Under the pieces are notes generated by a model. It did no database searches. It was not told where the DNA came from and saw only the letters and a program-made list of their open reading frames with translations. Source: UBA8514 sp050251415 (lineage in GTDB: Bacteria; Bacillota; Clostridia; Lachnospirales; Anaerotignaceae). Taken from it: a DNA stretch of 17,310 nt. Of the stretch, positions 6,295-13,372 are shown one piece after another. The stretch is from contig JBFWMT010000054.1 of NCBI GenBank assembly GCA_050251415.1, positions 1-17,310 of the forward strand. Direction: 5' to 3'. How positions within the stretch are numbered: position 1 is the stretch's first letter; every line of letters begins with the position of its first letter. A program made the translations under genes and the position numbers.

Positions 6295-9212
6295 TATAAT
6301 GTTTCTTCTTCGTTGTAAATTGATGCCCTGTTTTTGCCCAATGCCTTTGCCTGATAAAGGGCGGCATCCGCCTTTTCATAAAGCTGTATAAATGTATTTC
6401 CATGTTCTGGGCATATGGCAATGCCAATACTCATGGATATTGTATTCTCTTCAATACCCTTATAAGCAATATGTTCAAACCCTTCTGCTATTTCCTCGGC
6501 TTTTCTTAGCAAAAACTTTTCACTTGGTATGCGTTTAATAAATACACAAAATTCATCTCCGCCCATACGTGCTACTATATCATCACTTCTGAAGCTCGCT
6601 TTAAGCACGTCAGCAATACTGCGCAGAACAAAATCTCCCGCATAGTGACCATGCATATCGTTTATATTTTTAAAATCATCTAAATCCAGCATAAGAAAAG
6701 CACTTCTTGTACCTTCGTATTCTTTAAGAAGCTGTGTGATAAAGCTTTCTGCCGTTACCCTGTTATAAAGGCCTGTAAGGGAATCCCTTTCAGCTTTATG
6801 CTTTAGCTGGAATTCTATTTTTTTCTGTTCATCAATATCCTTGGCATAAATAAAACAAAGTATATCCCCTGTGTCTGGGTCCGTAAGCAAGTTTGCAGTA
6901 GAATTTATCCACCTATATTCGTTAGCATCAGTTCTGCACCTAAGCGACATGGAAAGTTCCCGTCTGCCGCTTTCAAAAGCTTCTGTCAGGTTTTTTCCCT
7001 TGTAAATTTCTTTGGTTTTTTCCAAATCATCAGGGTAAATATATAGCCCGTTGGCGGCAAATATTCCGATATCAAAGGTTAAGTTATCTGCCTTAGAAAT
7101 TAGTTCTCTTTCCCCAATTACAAGGGAAATCACCTTGCTTTTTGTAACATTTACAGACAGCACTCCCAACGCCTCACTAAGCATTGCTGTGCGATACTGC
7201 TGTTCCATATAAAATCTGTTCTCTATACGTTTTTCCTGCGTTATATTTTCAGCCACACCTATAATACGCAAAGGTACATTTTCATCAAATACCGTTGCAA
7301 ATGTAAGCCTTCTCCACTTATCATCGCCATTTTCAATACCAAGCCTAAGAATTTCTGAAGAGGTTTTTTCACTTGGCGTTATATGCTCAAACATAAGCCT
7401 GTAGGTTTGCATAAACTCCTCGTCAATTATGCCGTAACGCAGTACTTCTTCTGGCAATTGGGCAAGATTATCTGTTATTTCTATTCCTTCACCATTGTCT
7501 TTATCTATAACAAACAGTTTTTTTGTTTTAATATCGTACTCAAAAATTTGGCTTTTTACCTGCAATAATGCCATTTTAAACCTTTCATTACAAATGTTTG
7601 TTTGGCTTAGTGCATCTTTTATTTTCCTGTTTTTGCGTCTGTGAGAAACAAGTATTCCCATAATTATAAGCACTGCTAGAATTGCCACCATGGTGGTTGC
7701 ACCAACGGCCTCTTTTTTATGGGTTTCCATAAATTTCTCAAAGGTAACATCCTCATTGTATATGGTATTTTCTAATATTATGTGTTTCTTTTCCTCGGTT
7801 TGTATGCATAGCAGTGCCTTATTAATTATGGATAAAAGATGCGGATTTGCATCATTAGAAATACCCAAAGATAGATTTTCCGAAATTTCGCTTACCCCAG
7901 CAGAATAAACATCTCTAACCCTTGTATCAGACAAAAAATAACTGGCTACATATATATTTACATATGTAGCATCTGCCACACCCGTCTCTACGGCTTTTAA
8001 GCATTCCTCCACTGTTGAATAATAAATAAATTTACCCAAATCTTTCTGTTTCTCCACGCAATAAGTTGTGTAATATCCTTTTGGTAATGCAATGGTTTTT
8101 ATTTTATCCAACGTTATACCCTGTTTTGTCAAAATAACCACAGGTGCCTCCAGATAACTACTTGAAAGGTATACATTGTTTCTATCTGCCCAGTTATAAT
8201 CCCGTGATATAGACCCAATGATATCAGCTTTTCCATTGGAAATTGTTTTTATTGCATCAGAAAAATTGTCAGGCTTTATATATTCAAATTTAAGGCCCGA
8301 ATATTTTTCCACCTGTTCAATTATTCCATGTGATATTCCGCAATAGCTGTCTGTCTCTTCATTGTAATATTCAATTGGCGCCCACTTTGGGTCGTATACC
8401 ACGGTTATCTTCGGATTGCTTCTTATATACTCAAGCTCCTCCCGTGTAAATGTAGGTGCAGCTATATTGCCGCTGTAACCATACTTTTTATACAAATCAC
8501 TTTCAAAAAACGGATTATTATTCCTTATTTCTCTAAGTGCCTCGTTTAATATTTCCATCATTTTAGGATTCGCTTTGCTTGAAGCAAAATAAAGGGGCAG
8601 TGAATCTATTATTCCAATCAGTTTTACTTGTTTAAGTATAGACTCATTGCTTAAGAAAATGGCATCCACTTCTTTATTTAGAAGTGCCTTCTCCATATCC
8701 TGCTGAGAGACAAAATTTTGAACTTCAATCGTGAAATGGTGTCTTTCTCTATACTTATACAAACTGTTTATTTGCTTATCCCCTTGCAATACGCCTATCT
8801 TCAAATTATTGAACGCATCAAAATCTTCAAATACAAGGCTATCATTCTCTTCCAAAGTGTAAATTCCCAGCTGTGTTGCCCCAAAGGTGAAATCTGAATA
8901 ATCTAGATATTTAGCTCTATCTGAGGTCATATCCAAACCGCTCATAAGGTCAATCTCACCATTTTCAAGCATTTTAACACACTCAGAAAAAGGTGCAATC
9001 ACAAATTTATAATCCCACCCTGTGTATTGAGCTATCTCCTGATAATATTCGTAGGCATAGCCACTATATTCATTATTCTCGTTTACTTCTTGATATTGGC
9101 TGGTTAAATAATAACCCACTTTTATTCTGTTATCATCTGCAAAAGCATTGCAGTTAAAAACCGAAAGCACCAGTACAATACTTAAAACAATAAAGCTTAT
9201 TCTTTGCTTCAA
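6294..9212 (-). CDS. Membrane-bound diguanylate cyclase with two periplasmic-binding domains, PAS domains and GGDEF
   Basis: This predicted receptor makes the second messenger cyclic di-GMP in response to an extracellular small ligand. The 972 residues contain, in order: a signal peptide (about 1-25); two tandem solute-binding domains of the amino-acid-binding (SBP_bac_3) type, about 29-245 and 268-485; one membrane helix (503-523); two PAS-like regions, about 545-665 and 680-795; and a C-terminal GGDEF domain. The active motif RMGGDEF is intact (GGDEF 884-888), as is the substrate-site segment DLDDFKNINDMHGHYAGD. RSDD at 875-878, five residues before GGDEF, is a complete inhibitory I-site. 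The start is the TTG at 9212-9210. Its ribosome binding site is poor (AGGTCGGGACCT, itself an inverted repeat), so expression may be weak or regulated. No EAL domain is present. Confidence 0.92.
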   Translation of the reverse strand: MKQRISFIVLSIVLVLSVFNCNAFADDNRIKVGYYLTSQYQEVNENNEYSGYAYEYYQEIAQYTGWDYKFVIAPFSECVKMLENGEIDLMSGLDMTSDRAKYLDYSDFTFGATQLGIYTLEENDSLVFEDFDAFNNLKIGVLQGDKQINSLYKYRERHHFTIEVQNFVSQQDMEKALLNKEVDAIFLSNESILKQVKLIGIIDSLPLYFASSKANPKMMEILNEALREIRNNNPFFESDLYKKYGYSGNIAAPTFTREELEYIRSNPKITVVYDPKWAPIEYYNEETDSYCGISHGIIEQVEKYSGLKFEYIKPDNFSDAIKTISNGKADIIGSISRDYNWADRNNVYLSSSYLEAPVVILTKQGITLDKIKTIALPKGYYTTYCVEKQKDLGKFIYYSTVEECLKAVETGVADATYVNIYVASYFLSDTRVRDVYSAGVSEISENLSLGISNDANPHLLSIINKALLCIQTEEKKHIILENTIYNEDVTFEKFMETHKKEAVGATTMVAILAVLIIMGILVSHRRKNRKIKDALSQTNICNERFKMALLQVKSQIFEYDIKTKKLFVIDKDNGEGIEITDNLAQLPEEVLRYGIIDEEFMQTYRLMFEHITPSEKTSSEILRLGIENGDDKWRRLTFATVFDENVPLRIIGVAENITQEKRIENRFYMEQQYRTAMLSEALGVLSVNVTKSKVISLVIGERELISKADNLTFDIGIFAANGLYIYPDDLEKTKEIYKGKNLTEAFESGRRELSMSLRCRTDANEYRWINSTANLLTDPDTGDILCFIYAKDIDEQKKIEFQLKHKAERDSLTGLYNRVTAESFITQLLKEYEGTRSAFLMLDLDDFKNINDMHGHYAGDFVLRSIADVLKASFRSDDIVARMGGDEFCVFIKRIPSEKFLLRKAEEIAEGFEHIAYKGIEENTISMSIGIAICPEHGNTFIQLYEKADAALYQAKALGKNRASIYNEEETL

Positions 9213-9232
9213 CAGAGGTCCCGACCTTTCGT

Positions 9233-9238
9233 ATTATA
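9233..9238 (-). promoter_or_regulatory. Candidate proximal -10 box for the large diguanylate cyclase
   Basis: A perfect TATAAT on the minus strand, 21 bp before the TTG start; the -35 region (TGTTTT at 17 nt) is weak. A more distal extended -10 (TGCTATACT, 9317-9309) is an alternative start. Confidence 0.4.
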
Positions 9239-9308
9239 ACTATGATTAGATAAGAAAACATGATTGCATTAAATAATTGTTTCCAATTTTAGGGCACAAT
9301 ATATTTTT

Positions 9309-9317
9309 AGTATAGCA
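9309..9317 (-). promoter_or_regulatory. Candidate extended -10 element (distal) for the large diguanylate cyclase
   Basis: TGCTATACT reads on the minus strand. The identical 9-mer occurs on the plus strand before the divergent AEC carrier gene (9458-9466). The -35 region is only T-rich. Confidence 0.4.
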
Positions 9318-9457
9318 CACTTATTTATAAAAAAACACATTGACCATTATAAAAATAATACAAAATGGGCTTAAAAATGAGCAAATTCATTATTGTTTTT
9401 TGTTTTTTTCTATTTCATTTTAAAAAATTATTTAATCTTTTTATATGTGTTTTTTTA

Positions 9458-9466
9458 TGCTATACT
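9458..9466 (+). promoter_or_regulatory. Extended -10 promoter of the AEC carrier gene
   Basis: TGCTATACT is followed closely by the AGGGAG ribosome binding site (9474-9479), giving a leader of only about 20 nt. No good -35 box is seen in the AT-rich upstream DNA, as is common with extended -10 promoters. Confidence 0.5.
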
Positions 9467-9492
9467 TAAAGAAAGGGAGTTGATTTTTTACT

Positions 9493-10431
9493 ATGGAAAG
9501 TTTTTTTATTGCACTAAATGCTGTTATGCCCATGTTTTTATACATGTGCTTCGGTTACATAATTAAAGCCGCTGGTATTGCCGATGAAGATTTTTTAAGG
9601 CGACTAAATGGAGTTATATTTAAAGCCTTTTTCCCCATACTTATGTTTAACAACATTTACAAAACAAATTTAGGCCAATCCTTAAACGTAAAGCTGATGG
9701 TATTTGCAGTGACTGTACTTGTTTTACTTACGGTTATTTCAATGGCAATTGTGCCTAAGATTATAAAGGAAAATCCTGTGCGTGGTGTATTTATTCAGTC
9801 CATTTTTAGAAGCAATTTTGTACTTTTTGGCACCGCTCTTGCCGCTTCAGTTTATGGCAGTGAAAACCTTGGTGTTGTATCTGTTGTTACAGCGGTAGTT
9901 GCTCCAACCCTTAACATACTGGCTGTTATTGTATTGGAAACTTTCCGTGGCGGCGAGGTTAAGCTTAAAAATATAATCACTGGTATTTGTAAAAATCCAC
10001 TTATAGTAGGGGTTGTAGCGGGGATGATTTACAACCTTTTACCAATAAGCACCCCTGATTTTTTAGAAAAATCCGTAAAGGATTTGGCATCTATAACTAC
10101 ACCTCTTGCTCTGCTGGTTTTGGGAGGAACCCTTAAATTTTCATCCATATCTAAAAACCTTAAATTTATTGTACCCAGTGTATTTTTAAAACTGATAGGG
10201 GTACCTATTGCTACTGTTATTTTAGGTGTTTTCCTTGGTTTCACAGGCATAGAACTTTTTACCATCTTAGTTCTGTTTGGCTCCCCTTGTGCTGCTGCTT
10301 CCTACGCTATGGCCCAAAGCATGGGTGGCGATTTTGAACTTGCTGGTCAACTTATCGCCATAAGCACAGTAATATCTATATTCACTATGTTTATATTTAT
10401 ATTTATACTGAACTCCATGGCGTTTCTCTAG
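9493..10431 (+). CDS. AEC-family (auxin efflux carrier-like) transporter
   Basis: This inner-membrane carrier belongs to the AEC family of the bile/arsenite/riboflavin transporter superfamily; bacterial members move malate, malonate, other organic acids or unknown anions. The 312 residues form about ten hydrophobic helices in two halves. The N-terminal YMCFGYIIKAAGIADEDFLRRLNGVIFKAFFPILMFNNIY, the TPLALLVLGGTL loop, and GSPCAAASYAMAQSMGGD near the C-terminus are characteristic. The ATG at 9493 has AGGGAG 13 nt upstream. It is a single gene, divergent from the large diguanylate cyclase and convergent with the smaller one. The substrate cannot be assigned, although the other sugar-acid genes in the window make an organic acid plausible. 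Confidence 0.9.
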   Translation: MESFFIALNAVMPMFLYMCFGYIIKAAGIADEDFLRRLNGVIFKAFFPILMFNNIYKTNLGQSLNVKLMVFAVTVLVLLTVISMAIVPKIIKENPVRGVFIQSIFRSNFVLFGTALAASVYGSENLGVVSVVTAVVAPTLNILAVIVLETFRGGEVKLKNIITGICKNPLIVGVVAGMIYNLLPISTPDFLEKSVKDLASITTPLALLVLGGTLKFSSISKNLKFIVPSVFLKLIGVPIATVILGVFLGFTGIELFTILVLFGSPCAAASYAMAQSMGGDFELAGQLIAISTVISIFTMFIFIFILNSMAFL

Positions 10432-10475
10432 GGTAACTTTGATTACATTTAATAGTATTTCCCTAAAAAAGGCAT

Positions 10476-10527
10476 AAAAAAGCCGCAACCTCTTCACTTA
10501 TAGTGTAATCAGGGTTCCGGCTTTTTT
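10476..10527. terminator. Bidirectional intrinsic terminator between AEC carrier and GGDEF gene
   Basis: AAAAAAGCCG (10476-10485) pairs with CGGCTTTTTT (10518-10527), extended by AACC/GGTT after one mismatch. A small CACT/AGTG hairpin lies in the loop. T6 follows the stem in both directions. On the minus strand the upstream arm lies inside the last codons of the GGDEF gene. Confidence 0.8.
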
Positions 10528-11402
10528 ATTATACTTCTTTTTTTAGCATACATGGACTTATCTATTCTATCTAAAAACTGGTTGCTATCATCGTCCTGCT
10601 TCAATTCTTCTATTCCAAAGCTTATGGTAACATTAAAAATATCCTTTTGTGCCTTATAGCCAAATTTTTTAATTCTGTCGCTCATTCCGTTGCAAATATG
10701 CTGAACCTCTGCAATGGTTTTGTTCTTAAAAAACATTGCAAATTCATCACCGCCAAGCCGCCCTGCCCAACCATCATATCTGTTTACCGTTCTTTTTATA
10801 ACAGCGGCTATATGCTGAAGCACAATATCTCCAACATTGTGTCCATATTCATCATTTACCCTTTTAAAATTATCCACATCTATACACACACCAATTAAAC
10901 AGCCGTTTTCATTTTTGTGGGTACAAATAAAATTATCAATCTCATTGCGTACATACGCCTTATTATAAAGACCAGTAAAGGTATCTTTTACAGCAATGTC
11001 ATTAAATTCTTTAATAAATTCGGTTATTTGTACGTTGTCTCTGTGATACTCACTTACAACCACCATACTATCCGTAACATTTTTAACAAGCTCCAGCGAT
11101 AACCTTTTATTTTCCAGCGTAACAGGTACAGAAACTATTAAAAGTGCCTCTCCTGTAAGTTGTTCCACCTTAATATACTGCTTGTTCTCGTCAAAGGACC
11201 GCTTTGATATGCAGTTTTCACAAGGAAGAGTTCTATTCCAAATTTCATAGCAAGAGTCACCATGTTTTAAAAATTCTTTTTTCTCGCCTGTATAGTCAAA
11301 AACCTGGTGGGTATGTGGGTCAACAAGCCTATACAAATCGAAAATCATTTCTCCGGAGCAAAAAGTTTTAATTTTCTTGTCCATATTTTTAATATTGTAC
11401 AT
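10509..11402 (-). CDS. Soluble diguanylate cyclase with cysteine-bearing N-terminal sensor domain
   Basis: This predicted cytoplasmic enzyme synthesises cyclic di-GMP from two GTP. The 297 residues have no membrane segment. Residues 1 to about 120 form a small PAS-like sensor carrying Cys51, Cys61 and Cys64 in the pattern C-Y-x8-P-C-x-x-C, which could bind a metal, an iron-sulfur cluster or act as a redox switch. The GGDEF domain (about 135-292) has DTFTGLYNKAY, DVDNFKRVNDEYGHNVGD and the intact motif RLGGDEF (GGDEF 217-221). The inhibitory I-site position reads RYDG rather than RxxD, so product inhibition is probably lost. The ATG at 11402-11400 has GGGGTG upstream; a second in-frame ATG six codons later has no better site. 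Confidence 0.9.
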   Translation of the reverse strand: MYNIKNMDKKIKTFCSGEMIFDLYRLVDPHTHQVFDYTGEKKEFLKHGDSCYEIWNRTLPCENCISKRSFDENKQYIKVEQLTGEALLIVSVPVTLENKRLSLELVKNVTDSMVVVSEYHRDNVQITEFIKEFNDIAVKDTFTGLYNKAYVRNEIDNFICTHKNENGCLIGVCIDVDNFKRVNDEYGHNVGDIVLQHIAAVIKRTVNRYDGWAGRLGGDEFAMFFKNKTIAEVQHICNGMSDRIKKFGYKAQKDIFNVTISFGIEELKQDDDSNQFLDRIDKSMYAKKRSIIKKPEP

Positions 11403-11450
11403 AGCCTACACCCCTATTTCCGCATATATATGCACCCTTATTTATACATA

Positions 11451-11479
11451 AGTATACACTATGTTTATTTAAGACGCAA
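11451..11479 (-). promoter_or_regulatory. Promoter of the soluble diguanylate cyclase gene
   Basis: Minus strand TTGCGT (11479-11474), 17-nt spacer, TATACT (11456-11451), about 50 bp before the start codon. A GCATATATATGC palindrome (11422-11433) lies in the leader. Confidence 0.5.
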
Positions 11480-11585
11480 GTATTAGCATAACTGTTGATA
11501 TCTCCACATATTTTAAGAATTTACATATATCCAAATTTATTTGTGACTATTTTGATATGAAAACATATAAATTTAAGTTTCCCAC

Positions 11586-11615
11586 AAAAAAAGGAGGATT
11601 TAAAATAAATCCCCC
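11586..11615 (-). terminator. Intrinsic terminator of the stalk-domain gene
   Basis: On the minus strand GGGGGATTTA pairs with TAAATCCTCC (one G-U pair, 3-4 nt loop) and is followed by seven Ts, 25 bp after the stop codon. Confidence 0.85.
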
Positions 11616-11640
11616 ATCTCTTCTTTATAAACTTTATTTT

Positions 11641-12402
11641 TTAAAGGCTGTCATAAAAATCTTCTACTTCTGGTACATTTTCGTACGCAGGTTTTGCTAC
11701 TTCTGTTGCTGTTTCATCTGTTGCTGTTTCGTCTGTTGCTGGTGTTTCATCTGTTGCTGGTGTTTCATCTGTTGCTGGTGTTTCATCTGTTGCTGGTGTT
11801 TCATCTGTTGCTGGTGTTTCATCTGTTGCTGGTGTTTCATCTGTTGCTGGTGTTTCATCTGTTGCTGGTGTTTCAGCATCAATTAAAACTGTGCTTGTTT
11901 CAGCATCCCAAGCTACAGTGTAGCCAAAAGCTTCTGCAAGGTATTTTACTGGGGCATATGTTCTGCCGTCTTTAACAACTGCTGCAGTATCCATAGTAAT
12001 TTCGCTGTCAACTGTTGAAACTGCTTCGCCATCATTAGCTGTGCCTACTGCAAAATAGCTATATGTAATTTTAGCTGTTTCAGAACCAACTACAAAATCT
12101 ACAGTAACTTTACCAAGGTATGAAGCTTTGTCTTCGCTTAATGTTTCTTCAGCCTCTGCGTATAAGCTTGTGAATGTAGCTGTTTTTGCTTCTTCATTCC
12201 AATCTACAGTAACATCCATAGCCTCGCCAATTGCTCTTAATGGCACAAGAGTTCTGCTGTTTTCGTCAACAAAAGGTTCTGCATCTGTAAATGCTACTGC
12301 TGTTTTTGCAACTGCTACATTTACTGTGCCAGCCATTGCTGTACCTGTTAACATGCTTAAAGCCATTGTTGCCACAATTACACTACCTAATAATTTTTTC
12401 AT
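11641..12402 (-). CDS. Secreted copper-amine-oxidase-like (stalk) domain protein with TPATDE repeat tail
   Basis: This is a predicted exported protein of unknown function. The 253 residues start with a signal peptide (1-24, ending TAMA before Gly25). Two copies of the 'copper amine oxidase N-terminal' or stalk motif follow: at about 42-78 (FVDENSRTLVPLRAIGEAM and VDWNEEAKTATF) and at about 143-175 (VKDGRTYAPVKYLAEAFGY and VAWDAETSTVLID). In Clostridia this fold is usually found in cell-surface proteins and is not an enzyme. The tail (178-225) is eight perfect TPATDE units, then two TATDE-like units and an acidic end. No sortase motif or surface-anchoring repeat is visible. The ATG at 12402-12400 has GGAGGT 9 nt upstream. 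Confidence 0.9.
   Translation of the reverse strand: MKKLLGSVIVATMALSMLTGTAMAGTVNVAVAKTAVAFTDAEPFVDENSRTLVPLRAIGEAMDVTVDWNEEAKTATFTSLYAEAEETLSEDKASYLGKVTVDFVVGSETAKITYSYFAVGTANDGEAVSTVDSEITMDTAAVVKDGRTYAPVKYLAEAFGYTVAWDAETSTVLIDAETPATDETPATDETPATDETPATDETPATDETPATDETPATDETPATDETATDETATEVAKPAYENVPEVEDFYDSL
11732..11875 (-). repeat. Eight tandem 18-bp repeats in the stalk-domain gene
   Basis: The 18-bp unit (TGTTGCTGGTGTTTCATC on the plus strand) is repeated eight times with almost no base change, encoding TPATDE. Near-identity at DNA level, including silent positions, points to recent expansion by slippage or recombination. The copy number can change by whole units without breaking the frame. 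Confidence 0.95.
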
Positions 12403-12448
12403 AACTTATTTACCTCCGTTAATATATAATAGTAACTCTAACCGTATT

Positions 12449-12477
12449 ATTATATCAATATTTCCTTAATTTGTAAA
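12449..12477 (-). promoter_or_regulatory. Promoter of the stalk-domain gene
   Basis: Minus strand TTTACA (12477-12472), 17-nt spacer, perfect TATAAT (12454-12449), about 47 bp before the start codon. This is one of the best sigma-A matches in the window. Confidence 0.75.
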
Positions 12478-12551
12478 TATCAATCCTGTCCTAATATAAG
12501 ATTAAGAACTGATAGATTACAAATATCATGGTATTTCCATTCATATCTGAG

Positions 12552-12607
12552 ACAATAATTCACTACGGCTATAGGCTCTTACCACACAAGCCATGAATTT
12601 ATATTGT
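12552..12607. repeat. Long imperfect inverted repeat between divergent promoters
   Basis: ACAATAATTCA (12552-12562) pairs with TGAATTTATATTGT (12594-12607), apart from a 3-nt bulge, and an inner GGCT/AGCC pair lies inside. It is upstream of both flanking promoters, so it should not be in either mature leader. It may be a protein site, a remnant, or part of an unmapped transcript. Confidence 0.5.
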
Positions 12608-12612
12608 TTTAG

Positions 12613-12642
12613 ACAAAATACTTATTAAATGTAGTATTTTGT
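12613..12642. promoter_or_regulatory. 10-bp inverted repeat abutting the xpt -35 box
   Basis: ACAAAATACT (12613-12622) and AGTATTTTGT (12633-12642) are perfect inverted repeats with a 10-nt spacer, ending 2 bp before the -35 hexamer. The position suits a regulator-binding site. It does not match the PurR box known from Bacillus. Confidence 0.5.
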
Positions 12643-12644
12643 AG

Positions 12645-12673
12645 TGGAAAACCCATGGCTATTTTGGTATAAT
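12645..12673 (+). promoter_or_regulatory. Promoter of the xanthine phosphoribosyltransferase gene
   Basis: TGGAAA (12645-12650), 17-nt spacer, perfect TATAAT (12668-12673) with an extended TGn. The predicted transcript start (about 12680) leaves a leader of only about 25 nt, with no room for the purine riboswitch often found before this gene. Confidence 0.75.
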
Positions 12674-12704
12674 GTTTAGAAATATGATGAGAGGTGTGTT
12701 TTTT

Positions 12705-13280
12705 TTGAAGTTGCTGAAGGATAGAATTCTTAAAGACGGTGTGGTAAAGGAAGGGAATGTGCTTAAAGTAGACAGCTTTCTTAACCACCAGATGGATATA
12801 AATTTATTTAATGCCATGGGCAAGGAATTTAAAAAACTTTTTAAAGACCACAGCATTAACAAAATAGTAACTATTGAGGCATCAGGCATTGGTATTGCTT
12901 GCATTGTTGCACAGCATTTTGATGTTCCTGTTGTGTTTGCAAAAAAAACAGAAAGCATAAACCTTGATGGTGCAGTATACAGCGTACCTATTGAAAGCTT
13001 TACACACAACCGTACTTACAATGTAATAGTATCTAAAAAATACATACAACCCCAAGACCATGTGCTTATTATAGACGACTTTTTAGCAAACGGCTGTGCC
13101 CTTGAAGGTCTTATAAGCATTGTAAAAAGTGCGGGGGCAACTGTTGAAGGCATTGGTATTGCCATAGAAAAGGGCTTTCAAAATGGCGGTGAAATTATTC
13201 GTGGCAAAGGGATTCACCTTGAAAGCCTTGCTATTGTAGAAAGCATGAACTGCGAAACAGGCGAAATTCAGTTTAGGTAA
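12705..13280 (+). CDS. xpt: Xanthine phosphoribosyltransferase
   Basis: This cytoplasmic purine-salvage enzyme joins xanthine to PRPP to give XMP. The start is the TTG at 12705: GAGGTG lies 8 nt upstream, and the product then begins (M)KLLKDRILKDG like other Xpt proteins. An upstream in-frame ATG (12672) lies within the promoter's TATAAT and cannot be translated from that transcript. The 191-residue length is normal. Visible motifs are FLNHQMD (about 25-31), TIEASGIGIA (57-66) for base and ribose binding, and the PRPP loop VLIIDDFLANGCA (120-132). It is a single gene with its own promoter and terminator; no xanthine permease gene follows. Confidence 0.94.
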   Translation: MKLLKDRILKDGVVKEGNVLKVDSFLNHQMDINLFNAMGKEFKKLFKDHSINKIVTIEASGIGIACIVAQHFDVPVVFAKKTESINLDGAVYSVPIESFTHNRTYNVIVSKKYIQPQDHVLIIDDFLANGCALEGLISIVKSAGATVEGIGIAIEKGFQNGGEIIRGKGIHLESLAIVESMNCETGEIQFR

Positions 13281-13326
13281 CAATTGATTAATGTAATCTG
13301 CGTTTCCTTAGGTAACAGCAAAAAAT

Positions 13327-13366
13327 AAGCGGTATTTTCAAGCTTGAAAGTTTGAAAATACCGCTT
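13327..13366. terminator. Bidirectional intrinsic terminator between xpt and pdxA2
   Basis: AAGCGGTATTTTCAA (13327-13341) and TTGAAAATACCGCTT (13352-13366) form a perfect 15-bp stem with a 10-nt loop. T-rich tracts follow on both strands (ATTTTTT on the minus strand). It serves the convergent xpt and pdxA-like genes. Confidence 0.9.
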
Positions 13367-13372
13367 TAAATT

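Noticed and set aside
10870..10878. Single perfect DnaA box TTATCCACA
   Set aside because: It is isolated inside the GGDEF coding region, where it encodes part of DVDNF, and is expected by chance.
11557..11975. Repetitive frames opposite the stalk-domain gene; also a CRISPR array idea for the 18-bp repeats
   Set aside because: The repeats have no spacers, keep the TPATDE frame of a secreted protein with a promoter, ribosome binding site and terminator, and the opposite frames are only shadows.
12480..12704. Guanine/xanthine riboswitch before xpt
   Set aside because: No purine-aptamer core was found, and the promoter's -10 box is only 32 bp before the start codon, leaving no leader for one.
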